Source: Trichomonas vaginalis G3 | Taxonomy: Eukaryota > Parabasalia > Trichomonadida > Trichomonadidae | Direction of reading: 5' to 3' | Assembly (NCBI RefSeq): GCF_026262505.1 | Contig: NC_067207.1 | Location: forward strand, 20,118,082 to 20,182,081 | DNA: 64,000 nt | Shown here: in pieces, positions 19,736-29,735 of the stretch | Layout: every line of letters starts with the position of its first letter | Numbering within the stretch: position 1 is the stretch's first letter | The notes under the pieces: generated by a model | The model's input: only the letters and a program-made list of their open reading frames with translations | Database searches by the model: none | Told to the model about the DNA's origin: nothing | Position numbers and translations under genes: made by a program

Positions 19736-20650
19736 ATGTTAGCAACAACAGCACCAAACTCGTTAGTCATGAACCCAACTTCAATGTTAGTAGAGATGAA
19801 AAGCTTCATTCCTTCTTCATATACTTTCGAAACAGAAATCCAGAAGATAAAGCAAGAACTTCTCCAAGGAGATTTAGATTGCACTGCAAAAGATGAAACA
19901 GATGAAGAATATCTTTATGAAATGCAGGATATTATTGACCATCTACCTAAACTTCCTGAAATCCAACAACAAAAACTCACTATTCCAGAATTCGATGAAA
20001 TAGAAGTCAAAGCAACTGACTCAGTAGAAATAAAGAAGTTCATACGAAAGGTTAACTATGAGTTTCTTGGATTTCATTGCAACCACAAAGTCATGGACAA
20101 AGATTGCGATATGGTATATAAGAACATCTCTGACATATACAAATCTGGGGAGTTTAAGACCTACGACAACTTTGTTTCGTTAGTTGCTGAATGTGTATGG
20201 CAGATAAGAGATAAAGATAGAAGAGGTAAGATATGGAATGAACAGATAAAACCCGCAACTTTTGAGTTAAAGAGAGCAATTGACGCCTTAGTCATACTAG
20301 CAGGTAAGGTTTCAGAATATAACGCAAAAATGAACCCACAATGTTCTAAATGTAAAGCAGCAATGAGGAAATATAACTACTCCGTCAAAGAGATAGAACG
20401 TATGCGAAACGACTATGCTGACTTAAAGAGGGAGGCAGAGAAACCAGCAGAAGATAAAATGGACATGTTGACATTTCTAAACAAAAACTATCCAACAGCT
20501 GACGATTTCCTTCTTTCAGATGTCAAGAAGAAATATAAAGAAACTTTCGGCATTGTGAAAACATTCGATATCCTTCGTGAAGAAATAGAAGCTACAAAAC
20601 TGTTTAGAATTTCACGAATTCACAATGTTTACCATGTAAAACGCTTATAA
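19736..20650 (+). CDS. E2 part: hypothetical protein, 304 aa
   Basis: Begins MLATTAPNSLVMNPTSM; the ATG at 19736 is chosen because the regulator-class promoter TTTTATTGTAAGAAC abuts it. The protein is mostly helical and acidic, with a C-x-x-C pair (PQCSKCKAAM) near residue 205 and a coiled coil after it. It lies among KilA-N genes with which it shares the promoter type, so it probably belongs to the same expression class. No family was recognised. The last 20 bases of the gene recur in a downstream repeat. Confidence 0.65.
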   Translation: MLATTAPNSLVMNPTSMLVEMKSFIPSSYTFETEIQKIKQELLQGDLDCTAKDETDEEYLYEMQDIIDHLPKLPEIQQQKLTIPEFDEIEVKATDSVEIKKFIRKVNYEFLGFHCNHKVMDKDCDMVYKNISDIYKSGEFKTYDNFVSLVAECVWQIRDKDRRGKIWNEQIKPATFELKRAIDALVILAGKVSEYNAKMNPQCSKCKAAMRKYNYSVKEIERMRNDYADLKREAEKPAEDKMDMLTFLNKNYPTADDFLLSDVKKKYKETFGIVKTFDILREEIEATKLFRISRIHNVYHVKRL

Positions 20651-21090
20651 AATAACTGGGGTAGAAATGAGGGTAGAAAACGGGGTAGATATACCCTTCT
20701 ACCCTAAAATATATTTTTATTGAATTCTGAGTAAAATTCTGAGTAAAATATATTTTAGGGCTTGTGTCAAACCGTTGAGTTTTCACAAAATTTAAAAAAT
20801 AACGTTTACCATGTAAAACGCTTATAAAATAACTGGGGTAGAAATGAGGGTAGAAAACGGGGTAGATATACCCTTCTACCCTAAAATATATTTTTGTCTG
20901 ATTTACGCTCATTACGATGAAGAAGTCTTGACAAAACATATACGTTTAGTTTCGATGAAATCATGACAAAGAATGTACGATGAAGAAGTCTTGACAAAAC
21001 ATTTACGATGAAATCATGACAAATTCAAGAGGGTAGAAATGAGGGTAGAAAACGGGGTAGATATACCCTTCTACCCTAAAATATATTTTT
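20629..21090 (-). repeat. Three inverted GGGTAG hairpin modules with direct repeats
   Basis: Modules at about 20657-20718, 20834-20895 and 21023-21090 run on the minus strand. The first two lie in a direct repeat of about 90 bp (from 20629 and from 20805) that also copies the 3' end of the preceding gene. TTGACAAA/TTTACGA satellite units lie between the second and third module (20908-21018), as in E1. Confidence 0.85.
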
Positions 21091-21190
21091 GCTGAAAAAA
21101 ATGACCAAATTTCATGAATTTCCTTAAGATAGAAAATAAAAGCTAGTTTTTTTAAAATATTTTTTTTTATTTTGTATGTAAGAACAGGAA

Positions 21191-21802
21191 ATGTCAAACA
21201 CTGAGTTTGAAACAGTTAGAAAGATAGACAATGACACCAAAATGGTTAGAATTGGTGATTTAAACGTAAGATACTCAAAGAAATACAACAAATATTCTTT
21301 GTCAGACATTATATCTCCATCTGGAAAGAAAACAAACGACTGGGTTAAAATTGCTTCAACTCAGAAAATTTTGACAAGAAATCCTGAGCTTATGATATCG
21401 GTAAGATTTCATGGAACTACAGCATATCTTATAGACAAAAGTCTTATACCAGTAGTTTTGTTATGGATTGACCCAGTTGTTGGATATAATTTCATAACAT
21501 ATGGTTCATTCGATACGGAACGTTGCAGTGAAGGCTTACTTTACATCGTTCAGAAACCGAAAGACTTCAATACAAAGAGATATAAGATAGGAAGAACATT
21601 TAATATAACTAAAAGATATGACTCTACAGTCAATAGAGTTAAGGTTGTGTTTGTTAACGATATGAGAGCTGCAGAAACAGAACTGCTTGAAAAGTTTGAG
21701 AAAATGTATGGTGCTCCCACGAAAGGTAAAGAAACGTTTGAAGTAGATGAGATAGATAAAGCTATAAAATTATTTGAGGAAGTTGCTGAAAAATACATGT
21801 AA
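21191..21802 (+). CDS. E2 part: KilA-N-like and T5orf172 (GIY-YIG-type) protein
   Basis: 203 residues. The N-terminal half resembles a KilA-N module (KYNKYSLSDIISPSGKKTNDW). The C-terminal half fits the T5orf172 domain, a GIY-YIG relative: GLLYIVQKPKD, YKIGRTFNITKRY, then an AETELLEKFEKMYG helix. This domain pair is common in nucleocytoplasmic large DNA viruses and phages, where it is thought to bind or act on DNA. The start is set by the abutting TTTGTATGTAAGAACAGGAA. The frame looks whole. Confidence 0.75.
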   Translation: MSNTEFETVRKIDNDTKMVRIGDLNVRYSKKYNKYSLSDIISPSGKKTNDWVKIASTQKILTRNPELMISVRFHGTTAYLIDKSLIPVVLLWIDPVVGYNFITYGSFDTERCSEGLLYIVQKPKDFNTKRYKIGRTFNITKRYDSTVNRVKVVFVNDMRAAETELLEKFEKMYGAPTKGKETFEVDEIDKAIKLFEEVAEKYM

Positions 21803-21890
21803 AGCGTTTATTTTTGGTCTTTTATACAAGATAGAAAATAACGCTAATTTTATTTTTTTTTATTTTTTTATCCGGAATATAAAGACAGAT

Positions 21891-22718
21891 ATGTCAACAA
21901 CAGAGAACACAACAACTGCTATCGTTCATGAAGCTATAAATGAAGAATATGAGTGGGTTCAGTTTAACAAACAACTCCGTCTCATTCGTTCGGTCAAAGA
22001 TGACATGTACCAAATGCAAAGTATTTTGAATGCTCTTCGTTCTACAAAGCAAGCATACCATTGGTTTGAAAACCAACAGACAAAAGAACTTTTAGAAGAA
22101 TTTCCTCATATGTTTGCTACCCTCGGAAAACCGAGGGTAGAGATTCCGTACGAAAATCGCAAGAATTTGGCTCCTGGTTTGAGAGGTTGGTATGTACATA
22201 GACTTCTTGTAAATGCTGTTGCAATGTGGGCGTCACCTCGCTATGCTTGTTATATTTTCATGATGTTAGATGAAATTCATAGACAAGAACGTGAAGAGAT
22301 GGAAAAGAAACTTCAAGCAAAAGATGAAGTCATTGAAGCAAAAGACAAAAACATACAGAAAAGAATACCACGTTCGGTACCAAAAGGAAAGGAAAAGAAC
22401 TATAAGTATATGATTTATACTGAAGAGATGGAAAATGAAGAAGATAAAGATATGGTTATGTTGCATTTAGTCAGAAGAAACAACAAAAGCTTTTACGACC
22501 TTGCTAAGATTTACAAATCTGACAGAAATTGGTTCTATCGCGAAAACTTACCGATTTCAATGACTCCAAATGAAGATGTGAAACAAATAGTTCAAGATAC
22601 GTTACCTCAAACACACTATGATATTAAAGGTTGTACAATACTTACCTTCAAAGAAGATTTGCCATTGTTAAAGGAAAAAATAACAGAGTATTTTGACAAC
22701 TTCAAACAAGCAGAGTAA
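21891..22718 (+). CDS. E2 part: KilA-N/DUF3627-type regulator, 275 aa
   Basis: Starts MSTTENTTTAIVHEAINEEY. The central block YVHRLLVNAVAMWASPRYAC is the second half of a KilA-N domain. A coiled coil and a C-terminal domain follow (RIPRSVPKGKEKNYKYMIY, then RRNNKSFYDLAKIYK), as in viral KilA-N/DUF3627 proteins. E3 has a close homologue at 63205-63969, far more alike than any other pair shared by E2 and E3. A perfect 10-bp-stem hairpin (22117-22140) lies in the coding sequence. The frame looks whole. Confidence 0.75.
   Translation: MSTTENTTTAIVHEAINEEYEWVQFNKQLRLIRSVKDDMYQMQSILNALRSTKQAYHWFENQQTKELLEEFPHMFATLGKPRVEIPYENRKNLAPGLRGWYVHRLLVNAVAMWASPRYACYIFMMLDEIHRQEREEMEKKLQAKDEVIEAKDKNIQKRIPRSVPKGKEKNYKYMIYTEEMENEEDKDMVMLHLVRRNNKSFYDLAKIYKSDRNWFYRENLPISMTPNEDVKQIVQDTLPQTHYDIKGCTILTFKEDLPLLKEKITEYFDNFKQAE
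22117..22140. repeat. 24-bp perfect hairpin inside the KilA-N/DUF3627 gene
   Basis: CTACCCTCGG and its exact complement CCGAGGGTAG flank AAAA. The stem contains CTACCC, the unit of the E2 hairpin modules. The E3 homologue has no such palindrome at the equivalent place. Confidence 0.85.
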
Positions 22719-22781
22719 ATGAACCATTTATTTTTGGTCTTGACTTCAGATGGCTCAGGTAGCTCTAGATGGTAAATTGTC

Positions 22782-23165
22782 TTGTCAAATCCTTCCGACA
22801 TTCCAAGTTCTTCCTTCCGACATTCCAAGTTCTTCCTTCCGACATTCCGAGTCCTTCCTTCCGACATTCCAAGTTCTTCCTTCCGACATTCCAAGTCCTT
22901 CCTTCCAACTGGAAAAAAATTTCCCGACAACTGGAAAAAATTTTCCTTCAGACAGGAAAAAAATTTCCTGTTGTCCGTCCGTAAACCATTCAAATTTTCG
23001 AAAATTGAGAACTTTTTGGTCGAACGACAGAAAAAGTTTTTCCTTCCAACTGGAAAAAATTTTCCTTCCAACTGGAAAAAATTTTCCCGACAACTGGAAA
23101 AGTTTTTCCTTCCAACAGGAAAAGTTCTTCCTTCCAACTGGAAAAGTTCTTCCTTCCGACAGGAC
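22782..23165. repeat. Palindrome-rich 21-bp minisatellite
   Basis: The first part repeats TTCCTTCCGACATTCCAAG-type 21-bp units. The second part alternates CCTTCCAACTGGAAAA and near-palindromic GGAAAAAATTTTCC blocks. Long open frames exist on both strands because of the repeat period and are not taken as genes. Immediately after the array comes ACAAACGAATGTCCGACGTA, also found (with one change) after the other minisatellite near 18712. Confidence 0.85.
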
Positions 23166-23266
23166 ACAAACGAATGTCCGACGTACCACCAACCGAGTCC
23201 ATTCCAAAGCCAGAAGAACCGACAGCCCCAGCACCACAACAGACTAAGACTAAACACTTACATTTT

Positions 23267-24141
23267 TCAAGCTTGACTTTTTACAATTTGAACTTTGTTC
23301 GCGTAGATATGAATTCTGAAAGAAGTATGAGGGTCTTGTATGACTTTGTACTTCTCCCATAGTTCATGTCTGTCAAACTTACCTGCCATGGACTCTTTCA
23401 TAAGTTCCATGAAATCGTCTTCGGACAATCCAGGGAAAAGTATGATATCAGTAAGTATTCTTTTAACATCCTTACTTAAACTCTTGGCTGTCTGTACACA
23501 AATGACAACTGAGATGTTAAAGTGTCTGAGCTTCTTAAGAATTCGACACATGTCTTGTTCTCTGTTCTTTAACAAAGGATGAGAAGCAAAGTCATCTAAG
23601 ATAAGAAGACATCTGTGAGGGTAAGTCTTCCAATCGTAAGATTGCAATTTCTTCGAAATGTATTCTATCTCTTTCTGTTTGTTTCGGAAGTGTTTCTTCT
23701 CTAATATTCTCTGCATTTCCTCATTTGGGTCTTTAAACTTCGAGTTTATATACTCATTTATAGCATTGTACTTCAAAACTCTTCTTTGGTACTTCTTTAT
23801 CCAATCTAACAACTCAGAGTCTTTTATACATACTAACTTAGACTTCTTTATAATATCTTTGAACGAATTTACGGTTTTGGTCAAATTGACCAGGAAGTAC
23901 TACAAATGACAACTAACTCATAAAATGGGTTCTTCTCATCTAGTTCTTGTTGTTGTGCAGCCATTTTAAGATAAGTGAAAGTCTTACCCGACCCAGGCGG
24001 TGCAATTAGACCTGTTATACCATTCTGAGCAAATAAGACTTGTCATGTATGGGTTTTATCTGAGCATTTTCTAACTTCCTCTTGTTCTTGTTTAAAACAT
24101 TCTCAAATTTCTTGTCAATGTCAGCAAACTTTTTCTAACAT
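23267..24141 (-). pseudogene. E2 part: FtsK/HerA-type DNA packaging ATPase, broken
   Basis: Polinton packaging ATPase (A32-like). A Walker A peptide, IAPPGSGKTFTY, is encoded near 23.98 kb and a Walker B peptide, CLLILDDFASHP, near 23.6 kb. After Walker B, VVICVQTAKSL fits the sensor position of this family. The gene is divergent from 24176. It is broken, about two breaks. Confidence 0.8.
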
Positions 24142-24175
24142 ATTTTGAAAAAATTAAAATTTTTATCTTTTGAAA

Positions 24176-24647
24176 ATGTCTAGCGATTTCGCTATCTATA
24201 TTCGAGACAAGCTTTTTGACAGCAAAACATCTGTCGACCATAAAATCTTACATAGTGTAAACAAGAAAGGTGAATTTGTTCTAAAGTTCTGTTTCTGGGA
24301 ATATGACAAGAACCATAAAACATTACAAAGAGCAGTCTTAAAAATTTGTCAATGACAGACTTGTTGACAGAGATGACGCCGATTGGAAAGATGAAGTCCA
24401 ACAAAAGTTCTTAGAATGCAAAGAAGACACATGCGCTGTTCTTGAAGATGAAATAGAAAACAGAATAGATGAGCTATTAAAGGACAAAGAACTTTTACAT
24501 AAATATGGTTCGGAGAAATTTGACATAACTCCACCAGAGAAGAAGAAGAGAGAAAAGAGAGAAAAGAAAGAAAAGAAAGAAAAGAAAGTAGAAGAAGAGA
24601 AGAAAGAACTGAACCAGTTCCAGAGAAAAAGAAAATTTGACATGTAA
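24176..24647 (+). pseudogene. E2 part: hypothetical protein with K/E-rich tail
   Basis: Starts MSSDFAIYIRDKLFDSKTS after TTTTTATCTTTTGAAA. Its end region encodes a highly charged K/E helix (EKREKKEKKEKK). It is a short plus-strand gene between the divergent ATPase and the convergent gene at 24720. Broken, about one break. Function unknown. Confidence 0.5.
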
Positions 24648-24719
24648 AAATAAAATTTTATTTTAGAACATTTCTGGGTCAATGTCAATGTTCTCTTCCT
24701 CTTTAGGAGCAAACACTGC

Positions 24720-25079
24720 TTAGACTCTAAAATTTTTACCCAATTTACCTTGAACTTCAACTATCTTAGACTCATAATATTCATAGTCGTCTGCTTTCTT
24801 TGGTTCATAAGGTATAACAAGTTTGTATGCTTTGCCTTCTTTAAGGTTTGAGAACCTTCTGTCAAAATTTTCTTTGACTGCTAACAAACCTTCTATGTCT
24901 AAGTCTTCAAATTTCGCACCATTTTTAGTCACAATAGCAAACTTAACTGGTTCGATGTTCCAAACTTTGCTGAATGAAGACTTTTCAAAATGGTAGAAGT
25001 AAACATTCAAATAAGCGAATGGGTCTAGTTCTTCTTTGACTTCTGTCATGTACTTATTTACTGAAATATATTTCGTCAT
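24720..25079 (-). CDS. E2 part: putative DNA-replication accessory protein, 119 aa
   Basis: Begins MTKYISVNKYMTEVKEELD. It is beta-rich with an alternating pattern compatible with an OB fold (YLNVYFYHFEKSS, KAYKLVIPYEP). It lies directly downstream of the helicase on the same strand and carries the TTTTTTTATCCGATAG promoter type. A single-stranded DNA-binding role is a guess from size, fold pattern and neighbour. The gene may be broken (about one break). Confidence 0.4.
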   Translation of the reverse strand: MTKYISVNKYMTEVKEELDPFAYLNVYFYHFEKSSFSKVWNIEPVKFAIVTKNGAKFEDLDIEGLLAVKENFDRRFSNLKEGKAYKLVIPYEPKKADDYEYYESKIVEVQGKLGKNFRV

Positions 25080-25114
25080 CTTTTCTATCGGATAAAAAAA
25101 TATTTTTTTTAAAT

Positions 25115-26349
25115 TTACTCAGAAAAATTTTTCTTTGTATATACGCCGTTCTGTATGTCTAAAAGATTTTTGACATTTGCCAAGAATGTTCGTTTAGAAG
25201 CTGCCATATAACCATACTCTTGACAATATTGTTTATACGAATCGTACAATGACCTTTCATCTAATGACACAAAGTCAGTTTCATCTATGAACAGTTCATA
25301 TACACTCTTGTTTGCTTCTAACAATGTTTGTCTTTCTTCGGTATGTGGAATTTGTCTTGGATTGAACTTTGAAATATCTAATGTCATGAAATATGAGAAC
25401 AAGTGGTTGTAAAAGTTAGGTGTCAAAGTTTCTGCTAAGTCGTCAAAATATTCTGTATCTTGCATATGAGAATCTGACGTTCTGACAACTACATATCTTC
25501 TGTCAGAACTTTCTAACTTCATCGGAACAACATTGTTTGAAACCATGATGAAATTTGCAACATTTTCACAAACTCTTTGGTCTTTATATTTTCTTTCAAC
25601 AACTCCAACTTTGTCTGTTATAAGACTCTTCAAAGCATCTGAGTTTAAAACCTTTGTTGTATCTATACTTTGAAGTTCGTTACATACTATAAGTTTCATA
25701 TTCTCTATTGAAGAGTTAAATTTACCGCAGATGTTTTCTAAGTTTGTCATATTAGGGTTCGAATAGCCCTCTAACAGTTTGCACAAAATATCTGTAAAGA
25801 AAGTGTTCTTACCAGTTCCTTGTTTTCCAATTATAATGAGAGCAGTTTCATTTTTAGCACTTGGATATTGTAAGATGTTTGCAAACCAACATAAGATATA
25901 CTCATAGACTCTTTCGTTTCCATTGCATATAATTTCTTTGACATGGTCTAACCAAGCTTCTATAACATTTTCTTTCCATTCTACTTGTTCGTATTTATAT
26001 CCAGTGAAGATAGAATAGAAGTTTGGAGAAGGTGTATAAAACTTTATACCTCGAACTGAAAAATCTTCTAACTTTGACAATAAGATATCCCAAGCATCTA
26101 ACATCTTCATGCCAACCTGTACGACTTTTATTTTCTTAAGTTTCTGTCTACATTCTTGTTCTGAAACTATTGTTGCTCTTGGTTTGTTAAAGACAACATC
26201 CCATTCTTTCATGACATAACATTCTGGGGCAGAGTCGACATAAATGACTAAACGTTTCAAATTCTCGACTGCTTTGTTATAGTCTCTAAATGGCACATAT
26301 TTCTGAACGCTTGGAAGTCATAAAAATCTGAAACGTCTATTCTGTACAT
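25115..26349 (-). pseudogene. E2 part: superfamily 3 helicase (D5-like), broken
   Basis: Replicative SF3 helicase. The motifs occur in order: Walker A IIGKQGTGKNTFF, Walker B-like KLIVCNELQSID, and motif C FIMVSNNVVP, followed by an arginine-finger-like DRRYVVVRT. About 390 residues are open. The promoter at the upstream end, TTTTATTTTTATAAAAATG, equals that of the polymerase gene, so the two replication genes are probably co-regulated. Broken, about one break near one end. Confidence 0.85.
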
Positions 26350-26376
26350 TTTTATAAAAATAAAAAAAATATTTTT

Positions 26377-27182
26377 TTATTCTTGACTTTGTTGTTGCAT
26401 TTGTTCCATTTGTTGCATTTGTTGTTCTTGAGCTATTTGTTGTTGAAGTTGTTCTTGTAGTACAATACTTTCACCAGTTGCATCTTCCAATTCGAAACTT
26501 TCTGCCGTCATTGACAAATACATAGGACATAAAAGTTTTACAGGAACAAAGTTTGCGTCAACTAAGGTTAAGTTTATGTTTGCTAAAGTGTTTGAGTTTA
26601 CTAAAGCTGAAAACTCTGCATTCGAATGAACAATAGGCAAACCAGCAGAGAAAGTGTTGTTTATACGCATGAGTATCTTTTGGTCATAGTAGTTTCTGTC
26701 GACATTCGAATAGCACTTTGAACCTAAGTTTGAAACAATATATAAAATAGGTGTACTTAAAGTCAATGGAACAGACAAACCTTGTATGACACCTTTTCCT
26801 GTTATAGGAAACTGTTGGTAGTAAAAACCAGATATAAGTTTTGTATTATAGCTCATATCGTTTATACTAAACTCAGTCGGACATCCAAACATAATGAAAC
26901 CTGCTCTAGTTGCAGCACATGTTACATCCGTCCTTAAAGTATTAAATAAGTCAACAAAACCTGTTGTGGTATATCTGAGTAAGTATCTTCAAAGAAGTAT
27001 TTTTTACCATTCACAACAACAAAGTCTTCTGGTGTCAAAAGAGCAAAACAGGCTTTAGTCGTCATTGTGTTTAAGGTTAGTTTACAATATCGTCCTTGAG
27101 GACTTTGTAAGTTTGTTGTTATAGAATTATATGACTCAGGGTTTTTAGTCGTAATAGTATAAACCACTATGTCTTCTGCCAT
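26377..27182 (-). pseudogene. E2 part: virion-type protein with Q-rich tail, broken
   Basis: Peptides include MAEDIVVYTITTKNPESYNS at the start and a beta-rich region (GVIQGLSVPLTLSTPILYIV). The tail is a run of Q and M (QQQIAQEQQMQQMEQ). It is the first of the capsid-side genes and is also present in E1. Broken, about one break. A capsid-associated role is inferred from context only. Confidence 0.55.
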
Positions 27183-27186
27183 TTAC

Positions 27187-27768
27187 TTAGCAAGTAAATT
27201 TTAATGAAATGTTGTGGTCGTCAAAATATTTTATGACGTCTGGGAAACTATATTTTAAGTTCAACGTTTCACCTCCTTTCATAACGTATATCTTGTCAAT
27301 GACATTGTATGAAACACCACAGCAAGCAATGTCGGGTTCTATTTCTTTGATGTTTATATCGTCTGCCTCTGTCAAAAGTTTCAATAGTTCTTTCAAAATT
27401 TCATGAGGTGCGATGACATATGAGTTCACTTTTACAGGGTTGTGTTCGACCAAGTTTAACATTATACCCAAAGCCTGACAAATCTTCTCCTGAGTTTTAA
27501 GTTTGTCTTTAAGTTGTTGGTAGTCGTTTCGAATATCTGCAACAGAACTTAAGTCTCTGCTAACTTCAGGATATGTTGGTTGTTCTTTTACAGGAACTAT
27601 TGTTATACCATCTTCGTCTTCGTATGGTTTCCCCACTTCAACATCTCTTTCTTTGACATTGACAACAACACTTTGACTGTTTGTTTGAGTTGGTGAATTT
27701 AACTTCACATCTGCCATCGCCATTAAACCTTTTGAAACACTTACGCTTCTATTTTTCGGAAATGACAT
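27187..27768 (-). CDS. E2 part: conserved hypothetical protein, 193 aa
   Basis: Begins MSFPKNRSVSVSKGLMAM. Residues 1-75 look disordered, 80-110 helical (IRNDYQQLKDKLKTQEKICQ), and 110-193 form a mixed domain with ACCGVSYNVIDKIYV. It stands between two capsid-side genes and is divergent from a short plus-strand gene 18 bp away. The same gene is present in E1. No known family was seen. Confidence 0.6.
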   Translation of the reverse strand: MSFPKNRSVSVSKGLMAMADVKLNSPTQTNSQSVVVNVKERDVEVGKPYEDEDGITIVPVKEQPTYPEVSRDLSSVADIRNDYQQLKDKLKTQEKICQALGIMLNLVEHNPVKVNSYVIAPHEILKELLKLLTEADDINIKEIEPDIACCGVSYNVIDKIYVMKGGETLNLKYSFPDVIKYFDDHNISLKFTC

Positions 27769-27786
27769 TTACTTAGAATAAAAAGA

Positions 27787-28150
27787 TGGACGTATTTGAG
27801 TATCTCTTCGAATTGAAGCAAAACAAAGTTTACACACACAAACAATACAAGTTCATTGATAGAATAGTTCTTTATACAAACAATGGAAAATGTTATAGAA
27901 TAGCAGTCTTTGCTGAACCAAAAATTTTCATAAAGCAAAGAAAGTTGGTATAACCGAGATGGTGAAAGTTCTTGAAGCAGACAAAAATATAACAACAAAA
28001 CTGACCGATATTTCTAAAGGAAAGTTTTTAATACAATATTATATCAAAACTGGCGTACTGTCAATATTTGACGGAGAGAAGTCAGTTCAAGAACAACTTA
28101 CTGACCTGCTGCCAAAATCTGCTCGATGGAAGCTGTCGTTATACCAATCT
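27787..28150 (+). pseudogene. E2 part: short plus-strand hypothetical gene
   Basis: Starts MDVFEYLFELKQNKVYTHKQ and is convergent with, and overlapping, the 3' end of the capsid gene. Later peptides include GVLSIFDGEKSVQEQLTDLL. Broken, about one or two breaks. Its conservation in E1 suggests a real former gene of unknown function. Confidence 0.5.
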
Positions 28151-29703
28151 GAGGAGCCCAGCAGGTTTCATCGAACGAATCTTCAAAAGAGCATCTTCCG
28201 TGAAAAGTGCTATTGGTTTTGTAAACTTCTTTGCTTTCAATTCATCTGGACCGTCTCTGTCACCAGTATATTGTATTTGAACTGTACCAACAGTTGAAAT
28301 ACCACCATAAAGTCTTCTGAGTCAGCAAATGGAATGCCAAGCCAAAAGTTTGAACGGTCTCCATTTGTATATTGAGTTTTTTGACCTCCTGTATGAGTCC
28401 ATACTTTCACATATGGCATAATAGAACTTTGCATTTCAGGGTTAATGGTTGTTGTGAAGTTGTTGTTAAAGTTCATAGCATCTAATGTCAAGTTGTATGA
28501 CCTCATATCCTCAACTGTAGAATATTCTTCTCTTGGATAGTATTTGCCATCTATGTTTATATGATATTTAATACCAGGGTTGTAGAAACAAGAATAGTCA
28601 TTTATAGTTCGTCTGAACAGTACAAACATAGTATCTGCATGTTTCATTGCAGTTGTTAAAGCAATATCTGTTCTTGCACCTGGGTCAGCACTTTGGTTTC
28701 CAACTTCACCTGCAAAGTCTTTGACAGATATTTGGTGTATAGGGAACATAAGTGGAACTGCAATATATTTGGCAGCTAAAGCATTTGAAATATCTGGGTC
28801 CAACATATAGACTGCAAGTCTGCTTTCTATTCTCTTGCATTCAAACTTTTCGCATGTGAACTTAACTGGGTCCCAAGCATCTCCAGCAGCATTGAAATAA
28901 TAGTTTACTTCAGTGTTGAGGTTTGAGAAACCAAAGTCTAAGTCAACTTTGTCTTTGCAAAATTCGGCGAATGACGTTTGATTCGCTCCCTTTACGTCTG
29001 TAAGAGTGAATGGGTCTTGTGTTGGTGCAATGACTAAGTTATTTTTGCTTGGAGTAAGTTCGATAGAAATTTTTCCTGCCCAGTTTGGCAAGTATCTTAA
29101 AAACCTGAAGATGAGGAAAGATGACAAAGGAACTCTAAGTTTCAATTTTACTTTGGTTACTGCTGCTGCAGTTTGTCCAGAAAGGTTAACATAAACTCCT
29201 GGAACGTTAGGGTCAAGTCTTCTTATTTTCTCAATGGTGGCGTACTGGTCTGTTTGTTCTCTAGCTTGTGGTTGTACTGAGTTTCTCAAAGCGAACCATT
29301 CATAGTTTGCCCATGTTACTGTTTGGACTAAGTCAGAGTTAGAATATATCTTATATCCCATGAAAACTTCTGGAGCATATTGGTATCCGACATAGAAAAT
29401 TCCATTGCAACCTTTCTTGTCAGACAACTTGGCAGAAGGTTTTATTTCAATGTCTTGTTCCACGTATAAGAATGAGTTGTCAATAGAAATAATATGAAAC
29501 CTGTCGCAAGCAATATCTACTGTTGTTGAAGAACCTTCTCCAAACTCACCTACATTTCCATAAGAAACAGCAGTTGTATATTCGTAAGTTCCAGGAACTA
29601 TTTCTGACCTTCTAATGGCATTGTCGCATTCGTTATACCATTCGGAAACATTTCCATTCATAGCATCCAAAACTGTTGGCGTTATATTCTGAGCGGCGTA
29701 CAT
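28098..29703 (-). pseudogene. E2 part: major capsid protein candidate (double jelly-roll type)
   Basis: Nearly the whole gene is open (about 490 residues from MYAAQNITPTVLDAMNGN). The block SSFLIFRFLRYLPNWAGKISIEL aligns with the E3 block beginning RFLPLEASRFIPAFAGNIQL, and both proteins share a preceding aromatic segment (FYVGYQYAPEVF here). Size, the shared block in two divergent lineages, and position support the major capsid of Polintons. Broken, about one break near the end. Confidence 0.75.
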
Positions 29704-29735
29704 TTCATATGAGTAAAAATATAGAATAGTTGGAT

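Noticed and set aside
22750-23257. Several long open frames on both strands
   Set aside because: They result from a 21-bp repeat array; the peptides are simple heptads and overlap in five frames.
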